DNA of 23,463 bases from Bacteroidales bacterium UBA1751 (GTDB lineage Bacteria > Bacteroidota > Bacteroidia > Bacteroidales > UBA932): contig DCHN01000058.1 in NCBI GenBank assembly GCA_002315995.1, forward strand, positions 1 through 23,463, read 5' to 3'. Positions within the stretch are counted from its first letter, which is position 1. Each line of letters starts with the position of its first letter. The notes beneath the pieces were generated by a model. The model was not told where the DNA came from and searched no databases. It saw nothing but the letters and a program-made list of their open reading frames with translations. Below are positions 6,883 to 15,931 of the stretch, one piece after another. The translations under genes were made by a program, and so were the position numbers.

Positions 6883-9771
6883 TTATTTATCCCAGTAACT
6901 GTTGTTCTTCTTGAACTGAAGCAGATCTGCAAGGGCTGAAGCCTTTGCATTTATTCTGAAACTCCAGCTCTGCCACTGCCCGTTAGGTATCCATGAGAAG
7001 GATATTGTAAAGCAATGGAGGTCAAAAGTTCCGCTGAGTTGGGAGGTTGAAAGAGCCATTTGCTTGAAATCCCATCCGGTGTTCATACTTATGTTCAATC
7101 TTGGAGAGAGCCTTATTTGAGCTCCCGCTCCAAGAGTAAGCATGTGGTTGTGATTCACATTGAGCCGTTCATTTGCATATTGGTAAGACCTGCTGTATGA
7201 GTAGTTCAAATTAAGGTTCAACGACCACGGAATATTCGGATCAAGGTAATATACCCAGCCTCCAGGAATATATTCGCCTGTTATTGGATGATAATACGTT
7301 CTGTAATAGGATGACATCTCAGAGTGGGAATCGCCTCCGGAGCCATGTCCATGGCCACGACCACCTCCTTCTGCCCTACCTGAGCTCATCTCATCTCCGC
7401 TGCCGATACCGGCATCACCACCCTGCGGTTTTGCATTGGAGCCCATTCTGCCTTTTCCATCGCCCTGGAACTGGTACGATGTGGAGAATGATGCGTTGGT
7501 AAGCCTTGCAAGATTGAATCCGCCTTTGTTTGAAATTACGAACTTATTGACTCTGGTACCATACTCATTAACATCATAAGGGTCAAGAGAGCAGTTCGCA
7601 TTAATGACCATCTTTCCGAATACGGATGTTGTCATATTCACACTTATGGTAGAGAGTTTGAATGAGTCGGCAAGGAAATTATACGAACCGCCTATGGAGA
7701 GCTGGTCAATAAGCTTGATTTTCTTCACTCCTGTACCAGTGGAATCCTTTCTGTCGCGAACCTTGGCCTCAACATTATTTCCAAAAGAGAGTGACATGCT
7801 CGCATTTTCACCGCGCCCGGCCGGAGAGTAAATCTGCCCCTCGTATCTGTTGTAATCAACCACATGCTGAATACCGTTCCTATCGACATAGCTCATTGAG
7901 GTGTAGCCATTGGCAGAAGTTCCCATTTCGGGCTGATACCCGAACGAGAGCGATGGAGTTATCATGTGCCTTATGGCCTCAACTTTCCTCTTCTTGCCAA
8001 ACATGAAGGTACCGTATATTCTGGTGCTCATCTGAAGAGCAGCGCTGAATGTCTGGCTCAACCCGAATGTGCTGAACGGATCTGACTGTATACTTTCCAC
8101 CTGTTGCGTGTGCTGGTTGAACTTCTTCTCAATTTCGCTGAAATACATATTCATACCATAACTTACAGATGGAGCAACCGTAACATATTTCATAAGCGAG
8201 AATGTAGGCAAACCTATACCAAAAGAGTGCTGCATTCCATTCTTCATCTTGTTGAAGAATTCAGGTTCACCGAACTCAGATGACTTGAAATTCACCTTAT
8301 TGTCTGCCGAGAGTTGATAATTGAATGTAAATGACTCATACCACTTCTCCTTTCCCACCCTCTCCTTCTGCTTGAACGGGTTGATTCTGTTCAAAGTGAA
8401 GGTGAAATTAGGAAATGTGACCGCATAGCTGCTGTCTCGTGAGTTCTGGCTGTGGGTTGCATTTACCGTGAGGGCGAACGGAGTACCCGTCCAAGTTTTA
8501 CCATATGAAATTGAGGATGAAATCTGATTGGTGAGAGCCTGGTTCAGGTTGGTTGAGTTGTAACGGCTGTTCGAAGGGCTCGAGAAATTGACCGATGCTC
8601 TGAATGTGGTTCCCGGCCTGCGTTTGGCATCCATTGAGTGAGTCCACTGCACCGCAAAGTTCTTGGATTCAAAATAGTCATCCATACCCTTCTCACCAGT
8701 AACATCCTTTGAGTAATTCAAGGCAAAGGTTCCGGAGCTCTTGTACCTTGTATTATATCGCGAGTTCAACTGTGCCCCCCAAGAGCCCTTTGTATATATA
8801 TCAACAGTTGCAGCAACATCAAAGTGGTCGCTCAGAACGAAATAGTATCCCAAGCCTCTAAGGAAGAATCCTCTGGCCGTCTCCTCACCGAACGAAGGCA
8901 TAAGCAAACCGCCGCTTCTGTTGCTCATACTGGGAACAAATCCAAACGGAAGAACAACCGGAGTAGGGACATCCTCCACATAAAGCATTGCAGGTCCGAA
9001 GACAACCTTCTTCTCCCGTCCCTGCGATATAACCTTGGCAGCGCTGAGTTTTGCATAGAAATGAGGATGATCCTCATCGCAAGTGGTATATTTTCCCTGG
9101 GCTATGTTAATGGAGTTGTCAGGCATCTTCTTTATATAGCTGCCATGAATGATGCCCTCATCCTGTTGCGTCTTCATATTCCTGATCTTGGCCTTTTTCG
9201 ACTCGAAATTGTAGTAAACGCTCTCCATTTCGAATTCCGAATTGCCCTGCTTCATTACAGGAGAACCAATGATCTTACCGGTTGTATCAGGAAGGCCCTT
9301 TGCAAACACTGTCTTGTTCTGCATATCATAGGCCATATACTCTGATTTTATTTCAAGGTCATTATATTTCACGGAGATGTCGCCATAGAAATATATCATT
9401 CTCTTTCCCTCAACCAACTCCTCTATACATGAATCCCTGGCAACGGAGAATACAGGGTAGTCAATGCTCGCATGGTTTGTGGTATCAAGTACAGCAACTG
9501 AGTCTGAAACCACCAGTGAGTCATTCAGCGCAACTGTATCGGTATTGACAACGCCCACAGAATCAACCACAACTCTCTTTATGCCAAGAGTGTCACCGGT
9601 CTGTTTCAAAACAGAATCAACCACACTCATAGATTTCTTTGAGAGGGTAATGCCACTGGAATAACCAGATATGGCGCACAAGGCATCCGATGATGTAAAT
9701 GCCAGAACCGCACCTGCAAGAAGCATCAGTGCAATTGAACATGTTACTATTTTGCGTAGCCCGAGTGGCAT
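6883..9771 (-). CDS. lptD: LptD-like outer membrane LPS-assembly protein
   Basis: This is a large outer membrane beta-barrel that would insert lipopolysaccharide into the outer leaflet. I chose the ATG at 9771 (962 aa) because a signal peptide starts there (MPLGLRKIVTCSIALMLL, then AGAVLAFTSSDA). The longer frame adds 33 residues that fit no signal peptide. Residues ~100-230 resemble the OstA/LptD_N fold with repeated beta strands (YFYGDISVKYNDLEIKSEYM; VFAKGLPDTTGKIIGSP), and the rest is rich in alternating aromatic and polar barrel strands. A Gly/Ser/His-rich stretch lies at ~770-817. The protein ends on YWDK. Family assignment rests on the N-terminal domain and architecture, which are typical of the Bacteroidota version. 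It is divergent from the amidase gene. Confidence 0.85.
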   Translation of the reverse strand: MPLGLRKIVTCSIALMLLAGAVLAFTSSDALCAISGYSSGITLSKKSMSVVDSVLKQTGDTLGIKRVVVDSVGVVNTDTVALNDSLVVSDSVAVLDTTNHASIDYPVFSVARDSCIEELVEGKRMIYFYGDISVKYNDLEIKSEYMAYDMQNKTVFAKGLPDTTGKIIGSPVMKQGNSEFEMESVYYNFESKKAKIRNMKTQQDEGIIHGSYIKKMPDNSINIAQGKYTTCDEDHPHFYAKLSAAKVISQGREKKVVFGPAMLYVEDVPTPVVLPFGFVPSMSNRSGGLLMPSFGEETARGFFLRGLGYYFVLSDHFDVAATVDIYTKGSWGAQLNSRYNTRYKSSGTFALNYSKDVTGEKGMDDYFESKNFAVQWTHSMDAKRRPGTTFRASVNFSSPSNSRYNSTNLNQALTNQISSSISYGKTWTGTPFALTVNATHSQNSRDSSYAVTFPNFTFTLNRINPFKQKERVGKEKWYESFTFNYQLSADNKVNFKSSEFGEPEFFNKMKNGMQHSFGIGLPTFSLMKYVTVAPSVSYGMNMYFSEIEKKFNQHTQQVESIQSDPFSTFGLSQTFSAALQMSTRIYGTFMFGKKRKVEAIRHMITPSLSFGYQPEMGTSANGYTSMSYVDRNGIQHVVDYNRYEGQIYSPAGRGENASMSLSFGNNVEAKVRDRKDSTGTGVKKIKLIDQLSIGGSYNFLADSFKLSTISVNMTTSVFGKMVINANCSLDPYDVNEYGTRVNKFVISNKGGFNLARLTNASFSTSYQFQGDGKGRMGSNAKPQGGDAGIGSGDEMSSGRAEGGGRGHGHGSGGDSHSEMSSYYRTYYHPITGEYIPGGWVYYLDPNIPWSLNLNLNYSYSRSYQYANERLNVNHNHMLTLGAGAQIRLSPRLNISMNTGWDFKQMALSTSQLSGTFDLHCFTISFSWIPNGQWQSWSFRINAKASALADLLQFKKNNSYWDK

Positions 9772-9788
9772 TTTTCTCAAAAAATGGT

Positions 9789-9796
9789 TAATTTTG
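9789..9796 (+). promoter_or_regulatory. -7 box for the amidase operon
   Basis: TAATTTTG matches TANNTTTG, 36 bp upstream of the amidase ATG. It forms one arm of an inverted repeat with the lptD -7 box (TTGCA-atcc-TGCAA at its centre). No TTTG occurs at the expected -33 distance. Confidence 0.5.
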
Positions 9797-9804
9797 CAAT
9801 CCTG

Positions 9805-9812
9805 CAAATTTA
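9805..9812 (-). promoter_or_regulatory. -7 box for lptD
   Basis: The minus strand reads TAAATTTG, matching TANNTTTG, 33 bp upstream of the chosen lptD ATG. It lies to the right of the plus-strand -7 box, so both start sites would fall near 9799-9803 and the promoters interlock. No -33 TTTG is seen. Confidence 0.5.
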
Positions 9813-9832
9813 GTAACATTTTTGAAAAATTT

Positions 9833-11002
9833 ATGCCAGTTGCATTCCATACGAAAAACATTACGCTCACTTCGCTGCTTGTTCTGATATGCGTAATCCC
9901 TTTTGGCTTGCAAGCCAGAGAAGTAGCTTCTCAACAGGAGAAAGGCAATAATGAGTTGTACACAATAGTAATTGATCCAGGCCACGGAGGAAAACACCCA
10001 GGCACAATATGGCAGGGCGGAAAATACAAGGAGAAGGATATTGTACTGGAGATTGCACTCAAACTGGGCACCGAAATAAAAAAGGAATTTCCAGGAATAC
10101 ATGTAGTTTACACCAGAACCACCGACAGGTACGTTGACCTTTCGGAGCGCAGTGCAATTGCAAACAGATGCAAGGCAGACCTGTTTCTCTCAATACATGT
10201 GAACGCCGCCAAGAGCGCATCTGTAAATGGAACGGAAACCTTTGTAATGGGTACGTCAAAGAATGACGCCAACTTCGAACTGCTAAAGGCCGAAAACTCC
10301 GTAATTACAGTGGAGAAGGACTACAGGACAAAATACGAAGGGTTCGATCCATCAAGCCCGGAGTCATACATCATCTTCTCCCTGATTCAGAACACTCACC
10401 TTGAATCCAGTCTTTCATTTGCAGAGATCATTGAGAAGAAGTATCAGAAAAACAGCCCAATAAATAGCAGCAGAGGCGTAAAGCAGGGAGGTCTCCTTGT
10501 ACTTTGGCAATGTACCATGCCTGCCGTGCTAACCGAAATAGGCTTCCTCTCCAACAAGGACGATAGAGGAAAACTTCTATCCTCCGCAGAAAGGAGCAAA
10601 ATTGCTGACGCACTTCTTGAAGCAGTGTCTGAATATGTAGTTTCAAGCGTTCCAGAAGAGACTTTGTTGAAACTGAAAGCAGTGGTGCCTGCACCAACTG
10701 TAAAATCTGCAACCGTTGCAGTACAGCCATCGGCAGTAACAGTAAAGATATCTGCCAATAAGGCCGAGAGCCAAGAGTATTTTTCAGTTCAGATACTTTC
10801 AGCAACAAAAAAATTAAGCAGCAACAGTCCGGAACTGAAAGGAGAAAAAAATGTATTTACAATAAATTCATCAGGACTTTACAAGCACCTTATTGGAAAC
10901 TATAAAACAAGAGATGAGGCTGCAAAAGCATGCGTAGAAGTGAGAAAAAAATTCCCTGGTGCATTTGTTGTAAGAGTAAAAGAGAACCAGATTGTAAAAT
11001 AG
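9833..11002 (+). CDS. N-acetylmuramoyl-L-alanine amidase with SPOR-like tail
   Basis: This is a zinc amidase that cuts the bond between N-acetylmuramic acid and the L-alanine of the stem peptide in periplasmic peptidoglycan. The ATG at 9833 gives 389 aa and a clear signal peptide (residues 1-28, ending FGLQA). The Amidase_3 domain carries VIDPGHGG (46-53, zinc His51), a likely zinc Glu73, LFLSIHVNA (117-125, zinc His122) and the catalytic motif AVLTEIGFLSN. A linker of about 60 residues leads to a SPOR-like domain (~316-389), which in other proteins binds denuded glycan at division sites. A role in daughter-cell separation is inferred. The frame is open further upstream, but that part covers lptD's signal peptide region. 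The MCE gene follows after 29 bp. Confidence 0.9.
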   Translation: MPVAFHTKNITLTSLLVLICVIPFGLQAREVASQQEKGNNELYTIVIDPGHGGKHPGTIWQGGKYKEKDIVLEIALKLGTEIKKEFPGIHVVYTRTTDRYVDLSERSAIANRCKADLFLSIHVNAAKSASVNGTETFVMGTSKNDANFELLKAENSVITVEKDYRTKYEGFDPSSPESYIIFSLIQNTHLESSLSFAEIIEKKYQKNSPINSSRGVKQGGLLVLWQCTMPAVLTEIGFLSNKDDRGKLLSSAERSKIADALLEAVSEYVVSSVPEETLLKLKAVVPAPTVKSATVAVQPSAVTVKISANKAESQEYFSVQILSATKKLSSNSPELKGEKNVFTINSSGLYKHLIGNYKTRDEAAKACVEVRKKFPGAFVVRVKENQIVK

Positions 11003-11031
11003 AAGAATCACGCTAAAGAGAGAACAATCAT

Positions 11032-11946
11032 ATGAAGAGATTGACAAAAACACAAATTATCGGCTTGTTCGTAATTGCAGTTCTTGCCTGCTCATACGTT
11101 CTGTTGAGATTTTTGAAAGCTGAGGACATTTTCGGCTCCAGCAAAGTCTATTATGCCACAATTGACAATGTTCAAGGAATAGCTGCAACCGTGCCGGTTG
11201 ATATAAAGGGGTTGAAGATTGGCAATATTGAAAAGATCACTTACAACAACAAAACTGAGTCATTCGTAATAAAATTGAGGGTAAAGTCGGGCTACTCCAT
11301 TCCAAAGGATTCATGGTTTGAGATGTACACTGCAAATATTCTTGGAAACAAGGGACTCAGAATAGTTATTGGGGATGAGGAAAAGTTCTGTACAGAGGGT
11401 GATACACTTCCGTGCATCATAGTTCCCGACATGATTTCTGAAGTTGGAAAAAAGCTTGAGCCCCTCTCGCAGAAGCTCAATGAGGCGCTCTCTGAAACAG
11501 CAAAGCTTGTGGCAAACATAAACGAAGTTATGGATCAGGAGGGGAAGGAGAATCTGAAGGAGAGTTTGGCGAAAATGAACAAGTCTCTTGCAAATGTTGA
11601 GCATATAACCAGCGGACTAAAAGGCAAGACTCCACAGATTGAAGAGATGGTTGACAATATTACCAGGTTTTCTCGCACTTTGAGCAATAATTCCGAAAGA
11701 ATTGACACAACCCTTGCCAACGTTCAGGAGGTAAGCAGAAGACTCTCTGAGGCCGAAGTTGACAAGACCATTGCCGAACTCAACTCTTTGCTGGCAAAGA
11801 TTCAGGATCCTAATGGTTCCATTGGAAAACTCATGAAAACTGACCAGTTGCACAACAGTGTCGATTCCTTGGTCAACAACATAAACGACCTTATTGCCAA
11901 AATAAAGGAGAATCCTAGAAAATTCATTAAGATATCTGTCTTTTAG
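11032..11946 (+). CDS. MCE family (MlaD-like) lipid transport protein
   Basis: This is a single-pass inner membrane protein with a periplasmic MCE domain, expected to carry lipids between membranes as part of an Mla-type system. The 304-aa product has a transmembrane helix at about 9-27 (IIGLFVIAVLACSYVLL) and an MCE domain at about 38-115 (VQGIAATVPVDIKGLKIGNI, with the usual pre-core pattern). A long helical region rich in heptad leucines (about 135-295) follows, suited to a coiled coil or multimeric tube. No MlaE/MlaF permease or ATPase gene is in the window. It sits between the amidase and rpe on one likely transcript, 11 bp before rpe. Confidence 0.88.
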   Translation: MKRLTKTQIIGLFVIAVLACSYVLLRFLKAEDIFGSSKVYYATIDNVQGIAATVPVDIKGLKIGNIEKITYNNKTESFVIKLRVKSGYSIPKDSWFEMYTANILGNKGLRIVIGDEEKFCTEGDTLPCIIVPDMISEVGKKLEPLSQKLNEALSETAKLVANINEVMDQEGKENLKESLAKMNKSLANVEHITSGLKGKTPQIEEMVDNITRFSRTLSNNSERIDTTLANVQEVSRRLSEAEVDKTIAELNSLLAKIQDPNGSIGKLMKTDQLHNSVDSLVNNINDLIAKIKENPRKFIKISVF

Positions 11947-11957
11947 AGAATAAAAAT

Positions 11958-12614
11958 ATGACAAAAGAGTTGCTCATAACTACATCAGTGCTTAATGCCA
12001 ATTTCGGCAATTTGGAATCAGACATACGAATGATAAATGGTTCAAGTGCCGATTTCATACATCTTGACATTATGGACGGAATGTTTGTTCCCAACATATC
12101 ATTCGGGTTTCCTGTTATTGAGGCAATTGCCAAAGTTGCAGAAAAGCCGTTGGAAGCGCACCTTATGATAGAGCAGCCCGACCGCTACATTGAACGTTTT
12201 GCCGCTGCCGGATGCTCTTGGCTCAGTGTACATTATGAAGCATGTCCTCACCTTCACCGTACCCTCCAGCACATAAAGAGTTGCGGCATGAAATCAGGAG
12301 TTGCACTTAATCCGCACACTCCCGTACAGCTTCTTGAAAACATTCTTGATATGTGCGATATTGTTATTCTAATGTCTGTAAATCCTGGATTCGGAGGGCA
12401 GAAATTCATTCCTGCCACAATGGACAAAATCAGAAAACTGCGTACTATGATAGACAATGCAAAACTGCAGACACTCATTCAAATTGATGGTGGTGTCAAT
12501 GCAGAGAACGCAGCATCACTACATGAGTCCGGTGCAGATATGGTGGTTGGAGGAAGTGCTGTTTTCAAGGCAGCGGATCCAGTAGAATACATTCTCAGAA
12601 TGAAAAGGAGCTAA
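11958..12614 (+). CDS. rpe: Ribulose-phosphate 3-epimerase
   Basis: The enzyme interconverts D-ribulose 5-phosphate and D-xylulose 5-phosphate in the pentose phosphate pathway. The 218-aa TIM-barrel shows HLDIMDGMFVPNISFG (residues 35-50, metal His35 and catalytic Asp37), EAHLM (metal His68), VNPGFGGQKF (141-150) and IDGGVN (176-181, catalytic Asp177). All catalytic and metal residues are present. The stop codon overlaps the end of the convergent birA gene by 4 bp, so no terminator fits between them. Confidence 0.95.
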   Translation: MTKELLITTSVLNANFGNLESDIRMINGSSADFIHLDIMDGMFVPNISFGFPVIEAIAKVAEKPLEAHLMIEQPDRYIERFAAAGCSWLSVHYEACPHLHRTLQHIKSCGMKSGVALNPHTPVQLLENILDMCDIVILMSVNPGFGGQKFIPATMDKIRKLRTMIDNAKLQTLIQIDGGVNAENAASLHESGADMVVGGSAVFKAADPVEYILRMKRS

Positions 12615-13417
12615 ATAAGGAACTTAACCTCCTTAAAGCCGAAAGTCTCAATGGAGCCGTCGGCTTTTTCGAGTTCAAGCAATCCTTCAGCGGTAACTCC
12701 GCATACCTTTGCGCTGAATATTCCATTTGAATTGTTCAGCGCATCTTTTTTGTATGTAACATTCAATGGCTCAGTTCCGGGAACAAGTCTCTGAAAGCTG
12801 TGAAACTCTCCAATCCTGTACATAGAGGCAAGGTAATCAGCTTCTGTTGCTTGAGGCGTGGTTATTCCTGTTGCAAGGTCGGTATATCTGCGGAAGCAAC
12901 TATCGACAAGGTTTGTGAAAGCCTCCTCCCTATTTACGCAGGAGCCAGTTTCAATTGCCACAGAGGTGGGGTTTACTGCATTGGAGCTGAACTCCACTTG
13001 GTTAAGGTTCAGTCCTATTCCAACTATGGAGGTGGAGAAGCGGGAATCTGAAATGGAGTTTTCAAAGAGCATCCCACATATTTTCCTGTTGCCTACATAT
13101 ATATCATTGGGCCATTTGATTCGGGCATCTATTCCATACCCTTCAAGAAACTCCTTCACTGCCAGGGCAAAGAGCTCAACAAGCAGAAATTGTCTGTTTA
13201 CATTTATAAAATCGGGGCGGAGAAAGATTGAAAAGGTGAGATTCTCCCCACTGCCGCTCTCCCACCGGTTTCCGCGCTGGCCACGTCCTGCGCTCTGAAA
13301 ATCAGCACTGCATATATGCCAGGCTGGCAGATCAGGCTTGGCAAGAACTTTCCTTGCCAGATATGAAGATGTAGAATCTATCTCCTCAAAGTGTTCAATA
13401 CTGAATTTCGGCTTCAT
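12611..13417 (-). CDS. birA: Biotin--[acetyl-CoA-carboxylase] ligase, catalytic form
   Basis: The ligase makes biotinyl-AMP and transfers biotin to a lysine of biotin carboxyl carrier proteins. With the ATG at 13417 the product is 268 aa and starts MKPKFSIEHFEEIDSTSSYL. The longer frame adds 19 residues with no family resemblance. Motifs are GRGQRGNRW (44-52, biotin and adenylate loop), KWPNDI (101-106), RKICGML (111-117, probable catalytic Lys112) and GIGLNLNQ. There is no N-terminal helix-turn-helix, so it is a monofunctional ligase rather than a BirA repressor. Divergent from rsfS (102 bp between starts) and convergent with rpe. Confidence 0.92.
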   Translation of the reverse strand: MKPKFSIEHFEEIDSTSSYLARKVLAKPDLPAWHICSADFQSAGRGQRGNRWESGSGENLTFSIFLRPDFINVNRQFLLVELFALAVKEFLEGYGIDARIKWPNDIYVGNRKICGMLFENSISDSRFSTSIVGIGLNLNQVEFSSNAVNPTSVAIETGSCVNREEAFTNLVDSCFRRYTDLATGITTPQATEADYLASMYRIGEFHSFQRLVPGTEPLNVTYKKDALNNSNGIFSAKVCGVTAEGLLELEKADGSIETFGFKEVKFLI

Positions 13418-13491
13418 AATTGCAATAAAAAGGATGTGGCACAATGTGGCCGGCTTGCGCTTTGCAAGTGTCAAAAAAATAAAAAAAATGG

Positions 13492-13499
13492 TATATTTG
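13492..13499 (+). promoter_or_regulatory. -7 box for the rsfS-ftsH-cdsA-psd unit
   Basis: TATATTTG matches TANNTTTG, 20 bp upstream of the rsfS ATG. The nearest TTTG upstream (13461-13464) is 27 bp away, longer than the usual 19-21 bp. The predicted start near 13505 leaves a leader of about 15 nt. Confidence 0.5.
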
Positions 13500-13519
13500 C
13501 AAGTTAAAATTCAAACAAG

Positions 13520-13924
13520 ATGGCAAAAAAGATTTCAAAAAAAGATATTGAGGCGGCAAAGGAGAAGAAAATTGAAAAAAGTGATTTGGAAGTAATCACA
13601 CAGGCTATGCTCGACAAGAGGGGAAAGGGTGTGTGTGCACTTGACCTCCGCGGTATTGGTACAGGAATATGTGATTGGTTCGCAATATGCAATGCAGATT
13701 CAAATGCAAATGTTCTGGCAATTGCAGACAATATTGAGGAGCAGATGCTTATTCAGAAGGGACGCAAGGTTACAAGGCAGCAGGGAAGGGAGAATGCATT
13801 CTGGATAATCATGGATTATTCAGACATTGTGATTCACATCTTCCAGAGTGAATACAGGGATTTCTACAGGCTTGAAGAGTTGTGGGCTGACGCACCGATG
13901 CAGAAGTTTGAAGACGAAGATTAA
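13520..13924 (+). CDS. rsfS: Ribosome silencing factor RsfS (DUF143)
   Basis: RsfS binds ribosomal protein L14 and blocks joining of the 30S and 50S subunits when nutrients are scarce. The 134-aa product has a lysine-rich N-terminal extension (residues 1-22) before the DUF143 core, with the conserved pattern GTGICDWFAICNADSNANV (~46-64), a central GRENAFWIIMDYSDIVIHIF stretch and the C-terminal FYRLEELWADAP (family: Y-x-L-E-x-L-W). It lies 21 bp upstream of ftsH and is probably the first gene of the unit. Confidence 0.93.
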   Translation: MAKKISKKDIEAAKEKKIEKSDLEVITQAMLDKRGKGVCALDLRGIGTGICDWFAICNADSNANVLAIADNIEEQMLIQKGRKVTRQQGRENAFWIIMDYSDIVIHIFQSEYRDFYRLEELWADAPMQKFEDED

Positions 13925-13945
13925 TAAAAAATTGAAAAATCTGAG

Positions 13946-15931
13946 ATGGGAAACAATATTGGAAACAACAACAGGGGGAAGAAACCGGTAATCATAAATC
14001 TGGCTTGGATTTATGTTCCAATAATCATCTTCTTTGCCTTCATGGCCATAAAAGGATTCGGAGGAGGCGACCCCGTGAAAATGGAGTGGATGAAGATAAA
14101 GGAGGATATCATTCCATCTGGCGACGTTCAGGCAATAAAATTCTACAGAAATACAAACGAGGCTGATGTGACCATATATCAAGACAGTCTCAAGAAATAC
14201 ACAAGTTATTTCGGAGGAAAGATACCAATGTATCCTCCTCATTTTCATTTCAAGGTTTCTGAGAATTTCAACTTTGAGGAGCAAATAGACCAGGCTCGTC
14301 AGGCACTGCCTATTGAAAAGAGATTCAAGGTTGACATTGATGAAAAAGCTGAATATGGCCGCTATATAGATTGGCTCATATTCCCTGCACTGCTGATTCT
14401 CTTTTGGGTATTCATGTTCAGAGGATTTTCAAAGAATGCCGGAGGTGGCCCGGGAGGAGTGTTCAACGTAGGAAAATCAAAGGCCAAGGTCTTTGACAAG
14501 GATGCAACCAACAAAGTTACATTCAAGGATGTTGCTGGACTTGAGGAGGCCAAGGTGGAGGTTATGGAAATTGTTGATTTCCTTAAGAATCCGGCAAAAT
14601 ATACGGCATTGGGTGGAAAGATTCCCAAAGGTGCGCTTCTGGTAGGCCCTCCGGGAACAGGAAAAACCCTTCTGGCAAAGGCTGTTGCCGGCGAAGCTGA
14701 TGTTCCGTTCTTCTCAATATCGGGCTCTGATTTCGTTGAGATGTTTGTTGGTGTAGGAGCTTCAAGAGTAAGGGATCTTTTCCAGCAGGCAAAGGAGAAG
14801 GCACCTTGCATTGTCTTCATTGATGAAATTGATGCCGTTGGAAGGGCTAGAAGCAAAAATGTAGGTTTCTCATCAAACGATGAGAGAGAGAACACTCTCA
14901 ACCAGCTTCTTACAGAGATGGATGGATTCGGAACAAATTCAGGAGTAATAATCCTGGCAGCAACCAACCGTGCAGATATTCTTGACAAGGCACTTATGAG
15001 GGCAGGACGATTCGATAGACAGATTTTCGTTGATCTTCCTGAGCTCAAGGAGAGAGAGGCCATTTTCAACGTGCATCTGCAGAAGCTGAAACTTGATCCA
15101 AATCTTGACCGTGCACTGCTTGCAAAGCAGACTCCGGGATTCTCTGGAGCAGATATTGCAAATGTATGCAATGAGGCGGCACTTATTGCTGCAAGAAGGA
15201 ACAAGAGCGTTGTTGACAAACAGGATTTCCTTGATGCCGTTGATAGAATAATTGGCGGCCTTGAGAAGAAGAGCAAAATAATCAAACCTTCAGAGAAGAA
15301 GACAATAGCATATCACGAGGCAGGTCATGCTACAGTAAGTTGGTTGCTTGAGCATGCCAATCCTCTTCTCAAGGTTACAATAATCCCTAGGGGTAAAGCT
15401 CTTGGAGCAGCATGGTATCTGCCTGAAGAGAGACAGATAACCAACAAGGAGGAGCTTATGGAAGAGATGGCATCTCTTCTTGGAGGTAGAACGGCTGAAG
15501 AGATAATAAACGGTACAATATCAACCGGAGCGTTGAATGACCTTGAAAGAGCCACCAAACTGGCATATGCAATGGTAAGCTACTACGGTATGAGCCAGAA
15601 GGTTGGTAACCTCTCATTCTACGACTCACAGCAGATGCCAATGTACGAAAAACCATACAGTGAGCAGACTGCACTTCTCATTGACACCGAAGCAAAAGCA
15701 CTTGTTGAGCAGGCACATAAGATGGCTTTCGAAATTCTCAACAAGCACAAGGAGGGATTCACCGAATTGGCCGAGCTTCTTCTGAAGAGAGAGGTAATCT
15801 TCTCAGATGATCTGGAAAAGATTTTTGGTCCGAGAGTTGGAAATCAGCCGGTTTCCGCAAAACCGGAAGATTCAACATCAGACAAAGTGATTGAAGCTGA
15901 AGATGAAAATCATGTTAAAGAGGAGGAATAA
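13946..15931 (+). CDS. ftsH: ATP-dependent zinc metalloprotease FtsH
   Basis: This is a membrane-anchored AAA+ protease that extracts and degrades membrane and short-lived cytosolic proteins as a hexamer. The 661-aa product has transmembrane segments at about 14-35 and 141-161 with a periplasmic domain between them. It then shows Walker A GPPGTGKT (234-241), Walker B VFIDEIDA (290-297), the second region of homology (NRADILDKALMRAGRFDRQI, 341-360), the zinc motif HEAGH (457-461) and a third ligand, Asp532, in NDLERATKLAY. The C-terminus is acidic and disordered (EDENHVKEEE). Its end overlaps the start of cdsA. Confidence 0.97.
   Translation: MGNNIGNNNRGKKPVIINLAWIYVPIIIFFAFMAIKGFGGGDPVKMEWMKIKEDIIPSGDVQAIKFYRNTNEADVTIYQDSLKKYTSYFGGKIPMYPPHFHFKVSENFNFEEQIDQARQALPIEKRFKVDIDEKAEYGRYIDWLIFPALLILFWVFMFRGFSKNAGGGPGGVFNVGKSKAKVFDKDATNKVTFKDVAGLEEAKVEVMEIVDFLKNPAKYTALGGKIPKGALLVGPPGTGKTLLAKAVAGEADVPFFSISGSDFVEMFVGVGASRVRDLFQQAKEKAPCIVFIDEIDAVGRARSKNVGFSSNDERENTLNQLLTEMDGFGTNSGVIILAATNRADILDKALMRAGRFDRQIFVDLPELKEREAIFNVHLQKLKLDPNLDRALLAKQTPGFSGADIANVCNEAALIAARRNKSVVDKQDFLDAVDRIIGGLEKKSKIIKPSEKKTIAYHEAGHATVSWLLEHANPLLKVTIIPRGKALGAAWYLPEERQITNKEELMEEMASLLGGRTAEEIINGTISTGALNDLERATKLAYAMVSYYGMSQKVGNLSFYDSQQMPMYEKPYSEQTALLIDTEAKALVEQAHKMAFEILNKHKEGFTELAELLLKREVIFSDDLEKIFGPRVGNQPVSAKPEDSTSDKVIEAEDENHVKEEE

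Noticed and set aside
9671..9832. Longer N-terminus for the amidase
   Set aside because: It would cover the lptD signal peptide region on the opposite strand and would bury the clear signal peptide that starts at 9833.
14362..15285. 307-codon minus-strand frame inside ftsH
   Set aside because: It is a shadow of the ftsH coding strand. The FtsH frame carries every expected motif and the antisense product resembles nothing.
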